A model generated the notes under the pieces. The model ran no database searches, was not told the DNA's origin, and saw only the letters and a program-made list of their open reading frames with translations. A program made the translations under genes and the position numbers. DNA of 64,000 bases from Membranipora membranacea (taxonomy: Eukaryota > Bryozoa > Gymnolaemata > Cheilostomatida > Membraniporidae). Shown here piece after piece: positions 22,088 to 34,751 of this stretch (position 1 is its first letter; each line of letters opens with the position of its first letter). The stretch covers positions 1,610,001 through 1,674,000 of the forward strand of contig OU612071.1 of assembly GCA_914767715.1 (NCBI GenBank). Direction: 5' to 3'.

Positions 22088-23292
22088 AAAGGAGGTAATT
22101 CTATACACAGCCAGCCCTTAAAAGCATTCGGGATGGCGATCGCGGCCGTAGGCGGTCGCTAAGGGGGTGGGTGGGAAGCTAGGAAGTTCCATTTATGCAA
22201 TTTATTACTTTTTTAACTTTAGCACCTGTTTACAGCACTTTTGCCTCATCTCACAGAATTCTAACCCTGTTTTTCAGATTCCTCATACCTTAAAACATGG
22301 CTGGGCAACCTTTTCTTGAAAAAGGCCACATTTCACGCCGGCTCAACTCAAAAGGCCGCAACATATCTTTCAGGGATAAAAATGGAACTAGAGTAGCAAT
22401 TTGGCAATTCCTATTTTGTAAAAATTAAAACAGATATATGTCTAAAAACTGCAGTATGTTGCAAAAACAATCAACTCAGCAAAAATACTGGTTTATCTAA
22501 TCTTCTTGAGTTTTGTGATGTCATTTTGCCTCATGATTTGATTGTGTACATGTCTGTATCCCCATGTTTCATGTGTATGACAAAGCGTAGGGTGGGTGTG
22601 GGAGGGGTGCTGTAGCACCCTCCCAGGGGTTAAAGTGTAAATAAAGTTCATACAGGACTGTTTTGATGGAGAAGGAAGTATTTTCGAGGATCGAAAAAAA
22701 AATTTTTAAATATTTTCGTGTCCTGTCAATGTTTTCACCTTACAGCTCCCGCCCTCTCACAAAGGAGGGAAATTTTTGTGAATGATTATGAAATGAAGAA
22801 TTCAATATGGAACATCTCAGCCATGATGCAGGAGCACTTGTCACAAAGGGAATTTTTGTCCACAGAGACTGTTTTGCAAAAAAAAATTACTATAATGTTA
22901 GAGTAACTTGTAATTTTAACATTCAAAGGTCACTGTTTTGTAATATTTCATAAGGACAACAACTTGATGAAGTAGTAACAGTGGCTAGGAAGCTTAGCTA
23001 CATGCATAATACAGAATGGCCACTATTTAGAAATATCTTGAGCTTACAGAGCGCTATGCATACTTGGTTATCCACATAAAAAAAGGGGAATCAAAATTAA
23101 TGTATAAAAAGTTTTACAAGTATAATGCCACAATTAGGCCGCAAAATATTACCCATTAGGCCGCACTGGCAAAAAGGCCGCAGGTTGCCCACAGCTGCCT
23201 TAAAACATACATGTATGTTGTCACATCAATAAAATAATATAAATTTGCGAACTTATTAATGGTTGTCTTCTCCTATGTCTGGACATTCTCAG
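22088..23292 (+). repeat. Interspersed repeat, interrupted by hAT copy 2; inverted partner at 27425-27715
   Basis: The outer parts (22088-22295 and 23206-23292) match the reverse complement of 27425-27715, including 'gatggcgatcgcggccgtag' and 'gttgtcttctcctatgtctg'. The partner has no hAT insertion, so it preserves the empty site. The two copies bracket the LINE at 23.8-26.8 kb in inverted orientation. Confidence 0.8.
22296..23197 (+). mobile_element. Nonautonomous hAT-like transposon, copy 2 (902 bp)
   Basis: Almost identical to 19767-20669 in the same orientation. Flanked by a perfect 8-bp duplication, CCTTAAAA (22288-22295 and 23198-23205). The inverted partner repeat at 27.5 kb carries a single CCTTAAAA on its complementary strand and no element, which confirms both the boundaries and the insertion. 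Confidence 0.95.
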
Positions 23293-23539
23293 ACACGGCA
23301 CTTTTCGGAGACTGCTAGCTTGTTTAAAATAAATAAGACTCGTTATATTTTATTAGGAGTTATCGTTTCGGTCAGATTTTATTGTCATGGGAAGACAACT
23401 ATTTAATTGGCATGGGCAAATGTAGGGAAAAAAGAAGACAATCTCATATCACAACATAGACTATAGCCCAAGGACCATTTCTAGCGAGCCTTTATTTACA
23501 TAAGTAATTTTTAGGTCTCCGAAAAGTGCCGTGTCTGAG
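23288..23539. mobile_element. 252-bp MITE with 25-bp perfect terminal inverted repeats
   Basis: Begins CTCAGACACGGCACTTTTCG and ends in the exact reverse complement. The 25-bp arms are 23288-23312 and 23515-23539. The interior is AT-rich and non-coding. No target-site duplication could be assigned, because flanking bases may be part of the palindrome. Superfamily not determined. Confidence 0.75.
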
Positions 23540-23835
23540 CTCCAACACCTCTATTTATTTCCCCATTGCTTTACATGCAAACTATGTTGACTTGTCACCT
23601 CAATAGGCCTGCTTCAGGGTCTTTCAATTCTTTAAACATACCACTCAAAATGATGGTATACTTCTGCTCTTCCATATTGGTGACTATGGGTTGAAAATTC
23701 GTTTTCAGAATTTTTCAGTGGCCCCATATATAAGACCATTGCATTTTGCACACATTTCCGGTCTAATTTACATTAGCCAATCCGTATGCATTGATCTTCC
23801 AAAAATGAATTATCAAAAATAATTTGAAACTTTAA

Positions 23836-26801
23836 TTGAATAAATTTCCACCAGAGATGAGAGACCTCAAGTACCAGCTGCGTATCAAAAAATGTGAATT
23901 AACCCAGGCTAACACTGGGTCTAAATATCAGGTACGCAATGGGGCACTCTACAGCTACGATAAAACAGCCAAACTATGGGCAGTAGTCGAAGCCGACCTA
24001 GAACAGATATCGGTTACTCAAACTGTATCATCAAATACTGACCAATCACTGCTTAACAATGAATAATTCAAAAGCTAACGAAAACCAACCTACCACCATT
24101 ATAAACAACACAATCTAAAAATCATGTATTGGAACTGCAACGGCATCAGCGGTAAGAGACACCACCTCGAAACTATGCTAGACCATCATACACCTGACAT
24201 CTTCGCTCTATCCGAGACCAAACTTCTCACCTCCATCACCGATCGTGAAGTATGCGATAAATACACACTCCATCGCTACAAGCGCACTCACGGTGTGGGT
24301 CGTGGTGGTGGAGTACTTGTAGGCATATCCGACAGGTAGTAACATCCATATATTGAAATGTAGCAAATATGATGGTGGTGAAATCCTTGCGCTTGATGTA
24401 AATGTTAATGGTTTTTCTTTTGTGTTTGTAGTTTATTATCACCGGCCGTGCGTGAAAGACATAGATGATTTTCTAGCTTGGCATAAAACTCTCTTGTCTG
24501 CAAAGACAGTTATTGTCGGTGACTTTAACCTGCCCGACATTGACTGGCGAACATCTTCACTGAAAAATAGGAGAGATTTGTATATGCATACTTCCTTTTT
24601 AGATTTTCTAGATTCAAGTGACTTAACGCAACATGTGAAGTCACCCACTCATATTCTCGGAAACACGTTGGATCTCATTCTCACAAATCTGGAGATATCT
24701 GAACCTGACATTGAACCCAGTAGTTCTGATCATCATTGTCTAACCTTCAATCTGTATTCTGATGTCCCAGTCATACATGCTACACCTAGCGTGAACCCTA
24801 CTCCGTACTGGAAGTTCCACAAGGCTAATATACCGGAGATTATCATAGATAATTACGAAACCGACTCTGTAATTGAATCTGCTATTATCAAAAATTGTGA
24901 TGCAAATCAAGTTTGGACTCTTTTCAAATCTAGGTTGATGGCAACAGCAACCGATCATATACCACATACAGCCAGAAAGACTACCTCCAAGCCCTGGATA
25001 TCTCGTGAATCGAAGCGCGAAATATCGAGGCGTCGTAGATACTCTCGTAGAACACTCAGGCTAAACATTGCAAATATCTTGTGAACCGTGATCACAATTC
25101 TCACATAAATCATCACATCTGTGATAAGTTAGAAGCTGGAGACACTAAACCGCTCTTTAAACTCATTGCTAGCAGACGCAGCATATCGAATACAATCAAA
25201 CAACTTGACAACTGCCCTAATAACACTAATGAAGAGTTTGCTGAGCGCTTCTCTCATGCCTTTTCCTCTGTCTTCACCACTGACAATGGATCTAACCCAG
25301 TGTTACCAGATGCACAGCACCATCAATCCTCTGGGATTAGGATGGATCCAAAGAGAGTACTGAAGCAGCTCACTTCTCTTGATAGCAGAAAGGGCGCTGG
25401 TCCGGATGGCCTCACACATGCTCTTCTTAAGTTTTGTGCACCATATATTTATGTTTATCTTTCAATGATGTTTCAGTATTTGTTAGATAATGGCTCAGTT
25501 CCGGATGACTGGAGATCAGCGAACATTGTACCACTCCATAAGAAGGGTTCGCGATCAGACCCACTTAATTATCGTCCAATCTCGCTTACCTGCATTACAT
25601 CAAAAGTCTTTGAGCATATTATATCTCATGACATTCACGGGTACCTGGAATCACATAATCTACTAGCAAACTGTCAGCATGGTTTTCGAAGACTCCATGG
25701 CTGTGATACGCAACTCATGACTACAATAACTGACTTCATCGACGCTTATGATCAGGACGTACCTCTGGACACTGCTGTGCTAGAGTTTTCGAAGGCATTC
25801 GATGTCGTTTCGCATCCCAAACTGATATCTAAGCTCTACTCGTTAGGCATTCAACAGCAAACATGCATATGGATTAAGAACTGGCTAAGCGAGCGCACAC
25901 TTGCCGTTACAGTCAACGGTGTCATCTCGAACAAACAACCAGTGACATCTGGCGTACCACAGGGAAGCGTGCTAGGTCCATTGTTGTTTTTGATATATAT
26001 CAATGACATGCCTAATGTGGTCAACTGCAACCTGAGACATTTTGCAGATGATTACTTATTGTACAAACGGGTCACAAATGATGCCGATGCAGCCGAACTT
26101 CAACATGATCGTACCAAACAGAGCGATTGGGCAGACACATGGCAGATGTCTTTCAACGCTAAAAAATGTGAGCATATGAGGATCGCTAGGCCAACCCTCA
26201 TTAATGCTAATAACCATCGTGCTTATCTGTTTGTTAACCAACCATTGCAATCTGTACCTCATATAAAATATCTCGACATCACCATTGATGCCAATCTTTC
26301 GTTTAATAAGCAGTTTAATGATGTCTGCAAAAAAGCAACAGGGACTCTGCATATGCTGATGAGAAACCTAAAGAAAGCTCGCACTAAAACTCGTACTGTA
26401 GCCTACAAACCATCTGTAGGCCTATTCTACAATACGCTTCTCATAGTTGGTCTCCATATCTTTCTAAACATGTGAACCAATTAGAATCTATTAATCGTAA
26501 GGCTTTCAGGTGGGCATATAAAAAGCGTAAGTATGACAACATCTCTGATATTATGTATAGAGTAGGTTGGCACCCGCTTTCTCTCAGGAGAGAGTGTGCT
26601 GACATGCGTATGTTTTCTCGAATCATTACAGGGAAAGCCGCAATAGATGAAAATCTAATAGCTCTACACCACAGCAAACATCACAACACTCGTCATGGCG
26701 CCACAAAAGCTACTATAAACACAGAAGTGCAGAGGAACTCCTACAGGCATCGTATACAGGAGCTTCTAAACCCAGCGTGTCATAGACACTCGGACCTATG
26801 A
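23836..26801 (+). pseudogene. Nearly full-length LINE (endonuclease + reverse transcriptase), frameshifted
   Basis: A short N-terminal frame (23836-24066) ends with a stop. Then come the endonuclease start 'YWNCNGISGK', 'ALSETKL', 'GRGGGVLV' (24124-24339), the second endonuclease half in another frame (24353-25084) with 'VGDFNLPDIDW' and 'SSSDHHC', and the RT (25081-26475) with 'KGAGPDGL', 'NYRPISLTC', 'FSKAFDVVSH', 'GVPQGSVLGPLLFL' and the catalytic 'FADDYLL'. A last piece (26472-26801) holds the 'INRKAFRW' C-terminal region. Frame changes at about 24340, 25080 and 26470 disable it. The order EN-RT and the motifs fit the Jockey/CR1 group. It is a different family from the LINE pieces at 1.4, 8.2 and 16 kb. 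Confidence 0.85.
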
Positions 26802-27424
26802 TCAGTTTCCCCTCTGAAGTTGTCGATCTTTGTTGTTGTCGTAGACCAGGGTTCAGCCTTGTGATCTGCTTGTGCTCTCTATCTAGTATTATCTCCTCTC
26901 AAGTTGCTCATTTGTTGCTCAGGCCAAGATAGCATTACGGTTACCTTATGGCTACCATTGTTACACTAACCTAACCTTTTACTCAGATCCCCTCCCAGCT
27001 GTTGCCTAATTTCACTTCGTTAGACACTCGCTGTATGCGCCATTGATGTTATGCTTCAACCTTCTATTATGTCATTGATAAGTCATTGCTGTCAGTCCAC
27101 CAAACATCATGACAACTAAGTTCACCAGTTACTATCAATTTAATACGTATAAACTACACTGATTATAACAGATCGGTAAACTACAATATATCGCGAAAAA
27201 AGGGACCGAAGGAACCGAACGCGATCAAGAACTCTGATGAGACTGATGAAACTGATGATGAAACATTGCAAATACACCTGAAAATATTGACAGGGTTCAA
27301 TATCACAGCCTCATTTGTCATCAGCATACTAATCATTTTATTTTGGAGGATGGGTGCAACAAGTTGACCTTCACCCAATTACAGGTGTATTATCTGAGAA
27401 ATGCACTCCCTCAGTTCATTGGTC
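26802..27424 (+). other. Probable LINE 3' UTR and flank
   Basis: Follows the stop of the last LINE reading frame. No poly-A tail or short 3' microsatellite marks the end clearly, so the LINE boundary is unknown. No gene seen. Confidence 0.35.
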
Positions 27425-27715
27425 TGAGAATGCCCAGACATAGGAGAAGACAACCATAAATAAGTCTGCACATTTATGTTAATTTATTGATGTGACAACT
27501 TAGATGTATGTTTTAAGGTATGAGGAATCTGAAAAACAGGGTTAGAACTCTATGAGATGAGGCAAAAGTGCCGTAAACAGGTACTAAAGTTAAAAAATGA
27601 TAAATTGTAAAAAACGGAGTTTCCTAGCTTCCCACCCACCCCCTTAACTACCGCCTACGGCCGCGATCGCCATCTCGAACACTTTTAAGGGATGGCTGTG
27701 ATTCTATATGAAGAG
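27425..27715 (-). repeat. Interspersed repeat carrying the empty hAT site
   Basis: Reverse complement of 22088-22295 plus 23206-23292. At about 27511-27518 it contains TTTTAAGG, the complement of the CCTTAAAA target, uninterrupted. Confidence 0.85.
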
Positions 27716-28658
27716 TTCAGTGGAAAAACAAATATTTACATAAGATTTGCAGCAGAGAGAAATACATCTTTATTGATCATGGATGAAAATGATTTATGTT
27801 TAAAATTATATTTATGATATTTAAATGCCTATTTCGTCATAAGTAAAGCTGTGCATCTGAAAGAAAGGTGGCGTTTTCCGCCCCATAATCTTTGTAGATA
27901 TTCAAGTTTTGGTATAAGTCAATAGCATAAACATATAAATGCTCTAGACTGGAAACTATTGGCTATTTGATACAGGCCCAGTGTCCTCTCTAACTCAGTG
28001 ACGCGACATTACTGAGCTATTCACTTTTTCTCTGTAGTGCATAGGTCAAAATAGGAGTTATCTCCACATAAATGTAATGTATGAATAAAAGACCTTCTTA
28101 TTTCTAAATATGACCACTACAACTGGGTAAAACCGGTGAATTTTACAGAACATTTACAAATTAAGTATAAAACGTGATGTATACCGTGCCATCAAATATT
28201 GTGTGTGCCATAACAACTTATGCTATAGCATGTTTCTGGTCTTAACATTTGTATGAAAAACTGAGCGTCAACTTTTCAAAGTTCAAAGTTCATCAGAGTA
28301 TTTGATCTTTACCGGTGATATCTATAACACTAGTTTGTTCCCTCTGGGGACGGTGGTGGTGGAGGGATATTTTAATTTGTGTATCAAATCAGTTTGTACC
28401 TATGTATAGTCTATATTGAGCCAAGATCTAAAAGATTGTCCAGGGACTAAAGTCTGCAACATGCTGCTGGCTAGAGTGTGGCTTTGTCCGATTGAAATTT
28501 TATATGGTAGAAAACTCACAAGATTTTACTTCTGTCTGCCACTTCTTAATGTATTATTATTGAATATCAATTTTGTAAATCCTCAATGTATAATATCATT
28601 GGTAACTTTGCAAACACCTCATCATTTTCTTTGGTTTTATTATGCACTAGGTCTTATA
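27716..28658. other. No gene recognised
   Basis: AT-rich DNA with no motif-supported reading frame or repeat partner that I could find. Confidence 0.4.
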
Positions 28659-28711
28659 TGACCGCCCTATTTAACGGGCCCCCTTAAGCTCTGGTGGCTT
28701 GTGTGGGGTAC
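28659..28711 (+). repeat. 53-bp GC-rich shared motif (partner 37449-37497)
   Basis: 'cctatttaacgggcccccttaag' (shared core) and 'ggcttgtgtggggta' occur at both sites with a small central difference. Weaker similarity continues upstream ('cact.ggt'). Probably one end of an interspersed repeat. Confidence 0.6.
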
Positions 28712-29065
28712 CCTTGCCGCCATAATTTGATAAGGGAAGTAATGTTTTTGATATTTTTGTGAATACTTAATATGCTAAATTTAATAAAAGGTTTTATCCT
28801 GTAGGGTTATCTTGAGAGGCAGAGGGTGGGTTTTTCTTTATACAAATTTTCAGTTGAGCTGAACTACTGGAGAACTTCTCTCCCACACCATATTAACCCT
28901 TCATACATGCATCTATAGATTAAAACTATATCGCAGGGGGTGTCCGTATGTCAATGTAGTTTTGCGGATATTCCTGTTTAAGGCACGCCAGAACATCGAC
29001 AAAATACTTGTCTATAAAGCCTCTTCGTTATCAAAACTTTGATAAGCAGGACGACGTTTCAACCA

Positions 29066-29133
29066 GAAACTCGAAAAAATGGGGATTGAACCCGTATCGC
29101 CCTCTTCAACTGTCTACTGAGCCACAGGAATAA
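29066..29133 (-). repeat. Degenerate tRNA-derived SINE head
   Basis: On the minus strand 'TGTGGCTCAGTAGACAG' resembles a Pol III A box and 'GGGTTCAATCCCC' is a good B box, about 35 nt apart. No acceptor-stem pairing, so this is a SINE remnant rather than a tRNA gene. Confidence 0.5.
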
Positions 29134-29734
29134 TGTTTGTGAAAGGCAGGAATATTAGTGAGATGATGTCTGCTCAGAGCTAGTACCATCTGCAAAGCTG
29201 TTAAAATATCGTACAGAGGCCCGATTCGAAAAGCGTTCCTTGCGACTAGCGGCAACTATATCACAATAAAACTTGCTGTCAGGGTTGATCTCTGGTTGTG
29301 TATCTGTAATGCTCATGATGCTCATATGTTCTAGTATGCTGTCGAAATCAGCAACTGTAACGATGCTGAGCATTGGTCTGAATTTCGGAAAGGTCAATTT
29401 TCTGGCTGATGTTTTATTTTGTGTCAACAGCGTGTAAAGGAAACTTCTTTTGTGAAAAAATTAACTCGTACCGTTCAAAACGATTATATCAATCTATCCC
29501 GTGCATTCTTAAGATCGATGTTGTGTGAGGTAACCTTGATACAAATCACACTCACCTCATTCAATATCACTTCTATTATTTCGGAAAATGTGGGTGTATA
29601 TGACAAAATCAATACCCTCAAGATGTTAGACTAATAATAATTACTGTAATAAATGATCTTGTCTTGCGGGTAGTCTGCCAAACTGTCAATATTGATTGGA
29701 GAGGTATACACCCGAGGGGGCTGGGGGCTGGAAC

Positions 29735-29820
29735 AATCAACAATGAAAGCTCCCCCAGTTGGCAGTGAATAGCAAGCGCGCTAACCGATTACGCCATCTC
29801 AGCATCCCCAAAATTAGAAA
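29735..29820 (-). repeat. Degenerate tRNA-like sequence (second type)
   Basis: Minus strand has 'TGGCGTAATCGGTTAGCGCG', an excellent A-box/D-arm, but only a poor B box (GATTGTTCC). Likely a decayed tRNA pseudogene or SINE of another family. Confidence 0.4.
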
Positions 29821-31196
29821 TTCTCACAAGTTATGTGGCAATGCTGGTACTCAGGCTCTGCTGCATTGATAAGTCGTGGTTTCCTAAGTTGTCTCCTCCG
29901 ATCATAGAGTTACCTCTTGTGATATCCAATGCAGACAACCAGTGCAGTGCAATGTAATCACCCAGTTTATATCCAAATTTTAAGCTCGATATTGTCCAGA
30001 TTCATCTCTGTGTTTATTTTGCAGTGATCTGTGCCACATAACTGAATTTCCCTTGGTTTATCCTTATACTTTAAGCCTTAGCAATTGGTCCGAAGCTTTT
30101 GTGAGTTGTGCTCACTTAGATGAAAATACCTACAGTATGTCAAAGCATAGCTCACCCATATACTGCAGATGAGATAGGTGGGAGGCTTCTAAATCATGAC
30201 AACTCGTACTAAGGGGAAAGACATATGATACTACGACATAATCTCCTCAGTTCAGACTCTCTCAATCTTACTCCATCTGGAAATTGTTTGAGTTTTTGGG
30301 TCGTATGGTCACATTACTAGAATATTATTCTCCTGCTCCGCTATCTGACTTGGTTAGGAGTTGTCTCCTTGTTTTACAAAAGCAGACAACCTCTTAATCC
30401 AGGTCAGCCTAGACGTTTACAATATTGGCAGAGTATTAACAAAGCATTATCACTTCTAAAACTGACCAAGAAACTTCCTAGTATAAAATCAGGGAGTTAC
30501 AGAGAGGAAGTGGAAACGAAATGTAGCCTGTGACTTAACAAGGCTGTTTCCAAGGGCTGTACTAATATGGTCCCTCCATTGAAATTCATATAAGTCCTCA
30601 GTCTTTTTATATGTCTGTCTCCAGTTGGAAATTATTAAAATATTTGACATGTTTACTCAATGGTATATTCAGACACCCAGAGACAATATATCATGATGTA
30701 AATTACCACAAGTGTAGATGAGACATAGCTAGTAATATAGTAACCACTTTTGCAGGGTATTGAATTATAATTCCAATGCAAATGTTTGATGGGGGATAGA
30801 GAGACTGAAAATTAATCATTCATTCACCATTTAAAAACCATGTGAGGAACTTAGACCAGATAAAAGTAGTGAAAGTACTTAAATAAGCCCTTTCTAACAC
30901 CTAAGTGACAATGGGAGGCATAACATACCACGTTAGACTGATGAAAACCGCCATTGATTACCAAATTATGAGGCAAATTTATGGCCATGTCTGCAGTGAA
31001 ACTTTCCCGTCTCATATGAGTAGCAGAAGGCTTTGGAGTCCCAGGTAAAACTAGACTATAGTTTGAAACATGGACTATACCTGAGTGCTATCTATATCTC
31101 TCTGCTACTTAGTGTAGTTTCTTTTCAAGAGGTTCAAACACTTTAGGAAATTGTGGTAGAACCCATCTTGATAAATGGGATTTCACAACTATGCTC

Positions 31197-31455
31197 TTGC
31201 TGATCAGTCTGCGCATGTGCGAACTGTTGAGGCATACGTTCGTCTCTGCAGCATAGGGCTTGAACTAATTCACCTAGTCTGAGTACCAAAATTGGGAAAA
31301 CAATGGAAACCCATATTTTGGAAATATTTGGGCCTAAATGGAACACTGGTTTTGATATCTCATAACCTTGAACCCTGGGAGTTGCCTTTCTTGATGGAAG
31401 GCAGCGCCACCACTGCTGTGCTGCAGAGATAGACTATGTCACAAGGCTATCCTGC
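31197..31455 (-). repeat. Interspersed repeat, inverted copy of 10428-10690
   Basis: Reverse-complement match to the 10.4 kb repeat, including the 'tgcagagacgaacg' region. Class unknown. Confidence 0.75.
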
Positions 31456-32164
31456 AAGCAGAATGCTTGCTAATTGGACAGTTCATCAAAATCATTACAG
31501 CAACTCAAGTTGTACTTCTTTTTGGCAGGAAGTCACTCTCTGCAGTCTCTGCTCTGATTGGCTGTGGTCATGAAAAACCTTTACTGATAAAGAGAGGACA
31601 ATTACAAGTGTAGACAAACAACAATTTGAAATGAGAGGCCGTTTCCACTCCTTTTTCAAACTCCTTGATAAAATCCATATTGGACCTGCTCTCAATACAT
31701 AACATCACACTTTGAACTAAAATGTGAATAGGTACAATCAGGTCTAATCTGGTGCTACTTTCCATAAAAGGATTTTCCAATATTACAAGGGAAATCATCA
31801 CTGTCATCAGTTGAGGCAAAATAGTGATGACTCTTTCTTATCCATCCCACCAAGTTGCAGCTTGCTTGCTTATGGATATCTTGTTAGTTTTTTGTGATGG
31901 GTTCTCTCCTCATATTGTCTGTCAACAGACTAAAGCATGTGCCTGGTTGTACCGACACCACCCAGTTGCGAGCATCAAACTATGATAAGCTATCTGTGAG
32001 GGGTGATATATAAGCCGGCAGGATAATCCTGTCAGCGCAATGGATATATCAACAATATACTGATAGCTTCTCTGTGACACAAGGTGCAGAGATTAATTCA
32101 TAGCATCATAACATACATCCATACATACATCCATACCATCACATCATCATTAGTGTTGTATTCA

Positions 32165-32332
32165 GGGTCGAGTCAAAGGGTCATGTTAGGGTCAAGTCGG
32201 GGCAGAGGTCTGCATCTTCACGGGTCTCAACTAGTGATGGTCAAAATACTGCCTGCGCCTGAATTTGAGCCTGAGACCTTGTGACCCACAGTCCATGATC
32301 TTAACCACTATGCTACGGATATTGTGTGACAC
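32165..32332 (-). repeat. tRNA-derived SINE (third type)
   Basis: Minus strand begins 'CCGTAGCATAGTGGTTAAG' (A box), followed about 35 nt later by 'GGCTCAAATTC' (B-box-like), then a non-tRNA body with repeated 'GACTTGACCC/AACATGACCC' words. No matching second copy in this window. Confidence 0.5.
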
Positions 32333-32715
32333 ATTTGGAAATGGAGACTATACCATCATAAAACATATAGCTATTAGTCATGCTTTTGCTGTGATTATTA
32401 TGAACGCTTACAACACTACATAAAGCTTTCTTCAGACATCTATAATTTGATAAATACTTGACAGAGTTTGATGAAACTTGGTCTCAACATAGTTCATTAT
32501 GTCTAGATGATATATTACAAAATTAATCAAACTTAAAGTGTCTTATTAGCTAATTGCACTAGTGATTAGTGGATGAATATCCATCATTCTTTTACATTGT
32601 GATATCTGAAGAATGTTTTATCGGCATCGATATGTCTCGATATGTTCCAGATTTAGGGAAATTTCAGTGGCTCGGCTCATTTTCATTTTTGCTGGCTCAA
32701 TACAACACTAATCAT

Positions 32716-34745
32716 CATACCATCACATCACATACATCCATACATACATCCATACCATCACATCATCATAGGATGAAAGCAGAGGTGTTGATTCTAGATT
32801 GAAAAGGATGGCCAATTAATATCTATATCACAGAGGTTGTGAAGTCTGTACGGATACATTAAATAATACATTAACTGTACATCTAAATCTATTATCATTA
32901 GAGGTTGTCTGTTCTATTGTCGCGAGGGCATAAATCCAAATTTCTCTAATGTCAAAACTGAGCAACAACACATAGTATGTAAAACCTTTGTTGAGGGGGA
33001 GGGGGACAAAGCTTGTCAAGACAGGCTTCCATCCCATATAAATTTTTTGTGTGGTTCTTCAGTAACACATCAGGAGAAACAAACCACGCAAACTCACAAC
33101 CTCATTCTTATCGCTGATTCTTCTTGGCTACTACTTATCTTATTTATCACAAGGTCACAAGATCACAAAGTCACAAGGCTTATCTTTAAAGTGGAACTTC
33201 AGACCAGTTTGGTTCTAAGACAACTCCTAACACTTGATAGGTGGTGGTAACAGGCGGTCCCAAACTCCCTGGTGGTAAAAACTTGCACTTGATGATACAA
33301 GTCTGCAATCGCTGTATCAAAGTGCTCTCTGTTTTTAGGCAGTACAGAGCACACCTGGTGGTCAAAGAAAACCTCTATAGTCAGTGGTCTGCAGTGGGAC
33401 TCGAACACAGGACTGCTTAGGTAGATCAATCATTATAACATCACTGAGTAATTCGACGTAATGCTTCTTCATGATGTGAATTGTGAATCGAACAAAAGCT
33501 ACTTTGTAGAATATAAGGTTGAGATACCTGAAAGCTTTCTGCCCACTGTATCAGTAATGAAGTCTTAGCTCGATTACATCTGGATTAGTCGCTGCATACA
33601 CAAGTCAAGTCCATGTGTCAATATGTGTCGAAGTAATCGCTTGCATAATTATTGTTGTGATAAGATTAAACGATGCTTTATTTAGCTGCTATTAACTGAG
33701 TGATGAAAAGTGCCATTGAGCCTAGTAAACAACTCCCTCAGAAACAGTGCTTTTTACAAAGTCTACTTCAGGCCAATAAACTTTAAAAATGTAATTCTGA
33801 TGACAATGGGTTATTACAGTCAGTATTCCTCAAGCTATAAACAATAGCTTGAATTCGTATAACGAAGCGGCTCCAAAATAAGAAAGCCTTTATTAACCAC
33901 ATTTTGTCCCTTTCGAGGACAGATGCTGCCTTGCCTGTAACGGCTGCCTATTCCCTGGCATTTCGTTCGACAAGTTTGCTGCGATTGGCAGCTAATCAAT
34001 CCCAATCAATCAATCTAATCCCAATGGTGACGTTAAAACAATCACGGAAATACAACTAAATTCAGCATACAGTAAAACGACACAGTACGCTATTTTGTTT
34101 CCGACAAAAAGTATTGTGGTCATTTAGGTTTTTTTATTTTCCTGCTAACATCGGCAATAAGGCGATGCACTGGGGAGGAATTCCACTGGATAATGATTGG
34201 CAAACTATTTAGCCGGGAACTCTTACCTTTTGTCCAACAAGTAGTTACTTTAGGTTCAGCCTTGGAGGGTTCTGTGATTAGTTTGTTCTTAGTTCTGCTG
34301 AGCCGGTACTCTTATTTTGGTAACGCTGCAGTGGCACTTGCTGTTATTAGATAGTTTGTTAATCTCCTAGCTTCAGCTGACCTCAGATACTTGAATCCCT
34401 CCTTACTGTAATAAGAAGCACGGATAAGATGATCTGTCAGCGATGACTCTAAGTTGAATGATCTTGTCTATATGTTAACTCAATCATGCAGGCAGCCGTC
34501 ATATTGTGTTACCTGTGTCTGAGTTTAAGTTTGACACTACTAAACACGCTTGCAGCTGATATGATAAACTGCCTGCTGAGTGAGGGGGTACTCCTGACTC
34601 CCCGCCCTCCTGTACGAATAAGATGTTTGTTTATACAATGATTAGAGAAGGAGCACAGTGCCATTTTCAAGGACCATAAAAATACTCCCTAACAACCTCT
34701 CAGCCTACTCCCTAAAAACCTCTCAGCCTACTCCCTGACAAGCGC
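32716..34745 (+). repeat. Long interspersed repeat R1 (about 2 kb)
   Basis: Starts in a 'cataccatcacatcacatac' microsatellite and runs through a SINE-like segment (33.24-33.44 kb), 'ataagaaagcctttattaac', 'aatcaatcaatctaatccca' and 'gtgagggggtactcctg'. Close copies: 59719-61463 (R3, very similar) and 46801-48440 (R2, more diverged, without the first 480 bp). No protein family is recognisable, so it is a nonautonomous element or a fragment of a larger one. Confidence 0.85.
33240..33440 (-). repeat. SINE-like segment inside R1
   Basis: Minus strand contains the B-box-like 'TGTTCGAGTCCC', then 'ACTGCAGACCACTGACTA' and 'CACCAGGTGTGCTC', matching the body of the tRNA-derived SINEs at 38.6 and 39.7 kb. 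The A box is degenerate. Confidence 0.6.
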
Positions 34746-34751
34746 TAAGCC
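34682..34751 (+). repeat. Three tandem 23-bp units
   Basis: 'tactccctaacaacctctca' is repeated three times with growing divergence toward the right. Located at the distal part of R1. Confidence 0.75.

Larger units (their letters stand above)
28712..31196. other. No gene recognised; two tRNA-like patches
   Basis: A minus-strand frame at 29155-29427 (90 codons, no recognised motif) is the longest open stretch and could be a chance frame. tRNA-like patches are listed separately. The rest shows no coding signal. Confidence 0.4.

Noticed and set aside
24236-24967. Minus-strand frames over the LINE
   Set aside because: Antisense of endonuclease motifs read clearly on the plus strand.
29155-29427. 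90-codon minus-strand frame as a gene
   Set aside because: No motif, no supporting splice signals or repeat/paralogue; may be chance.
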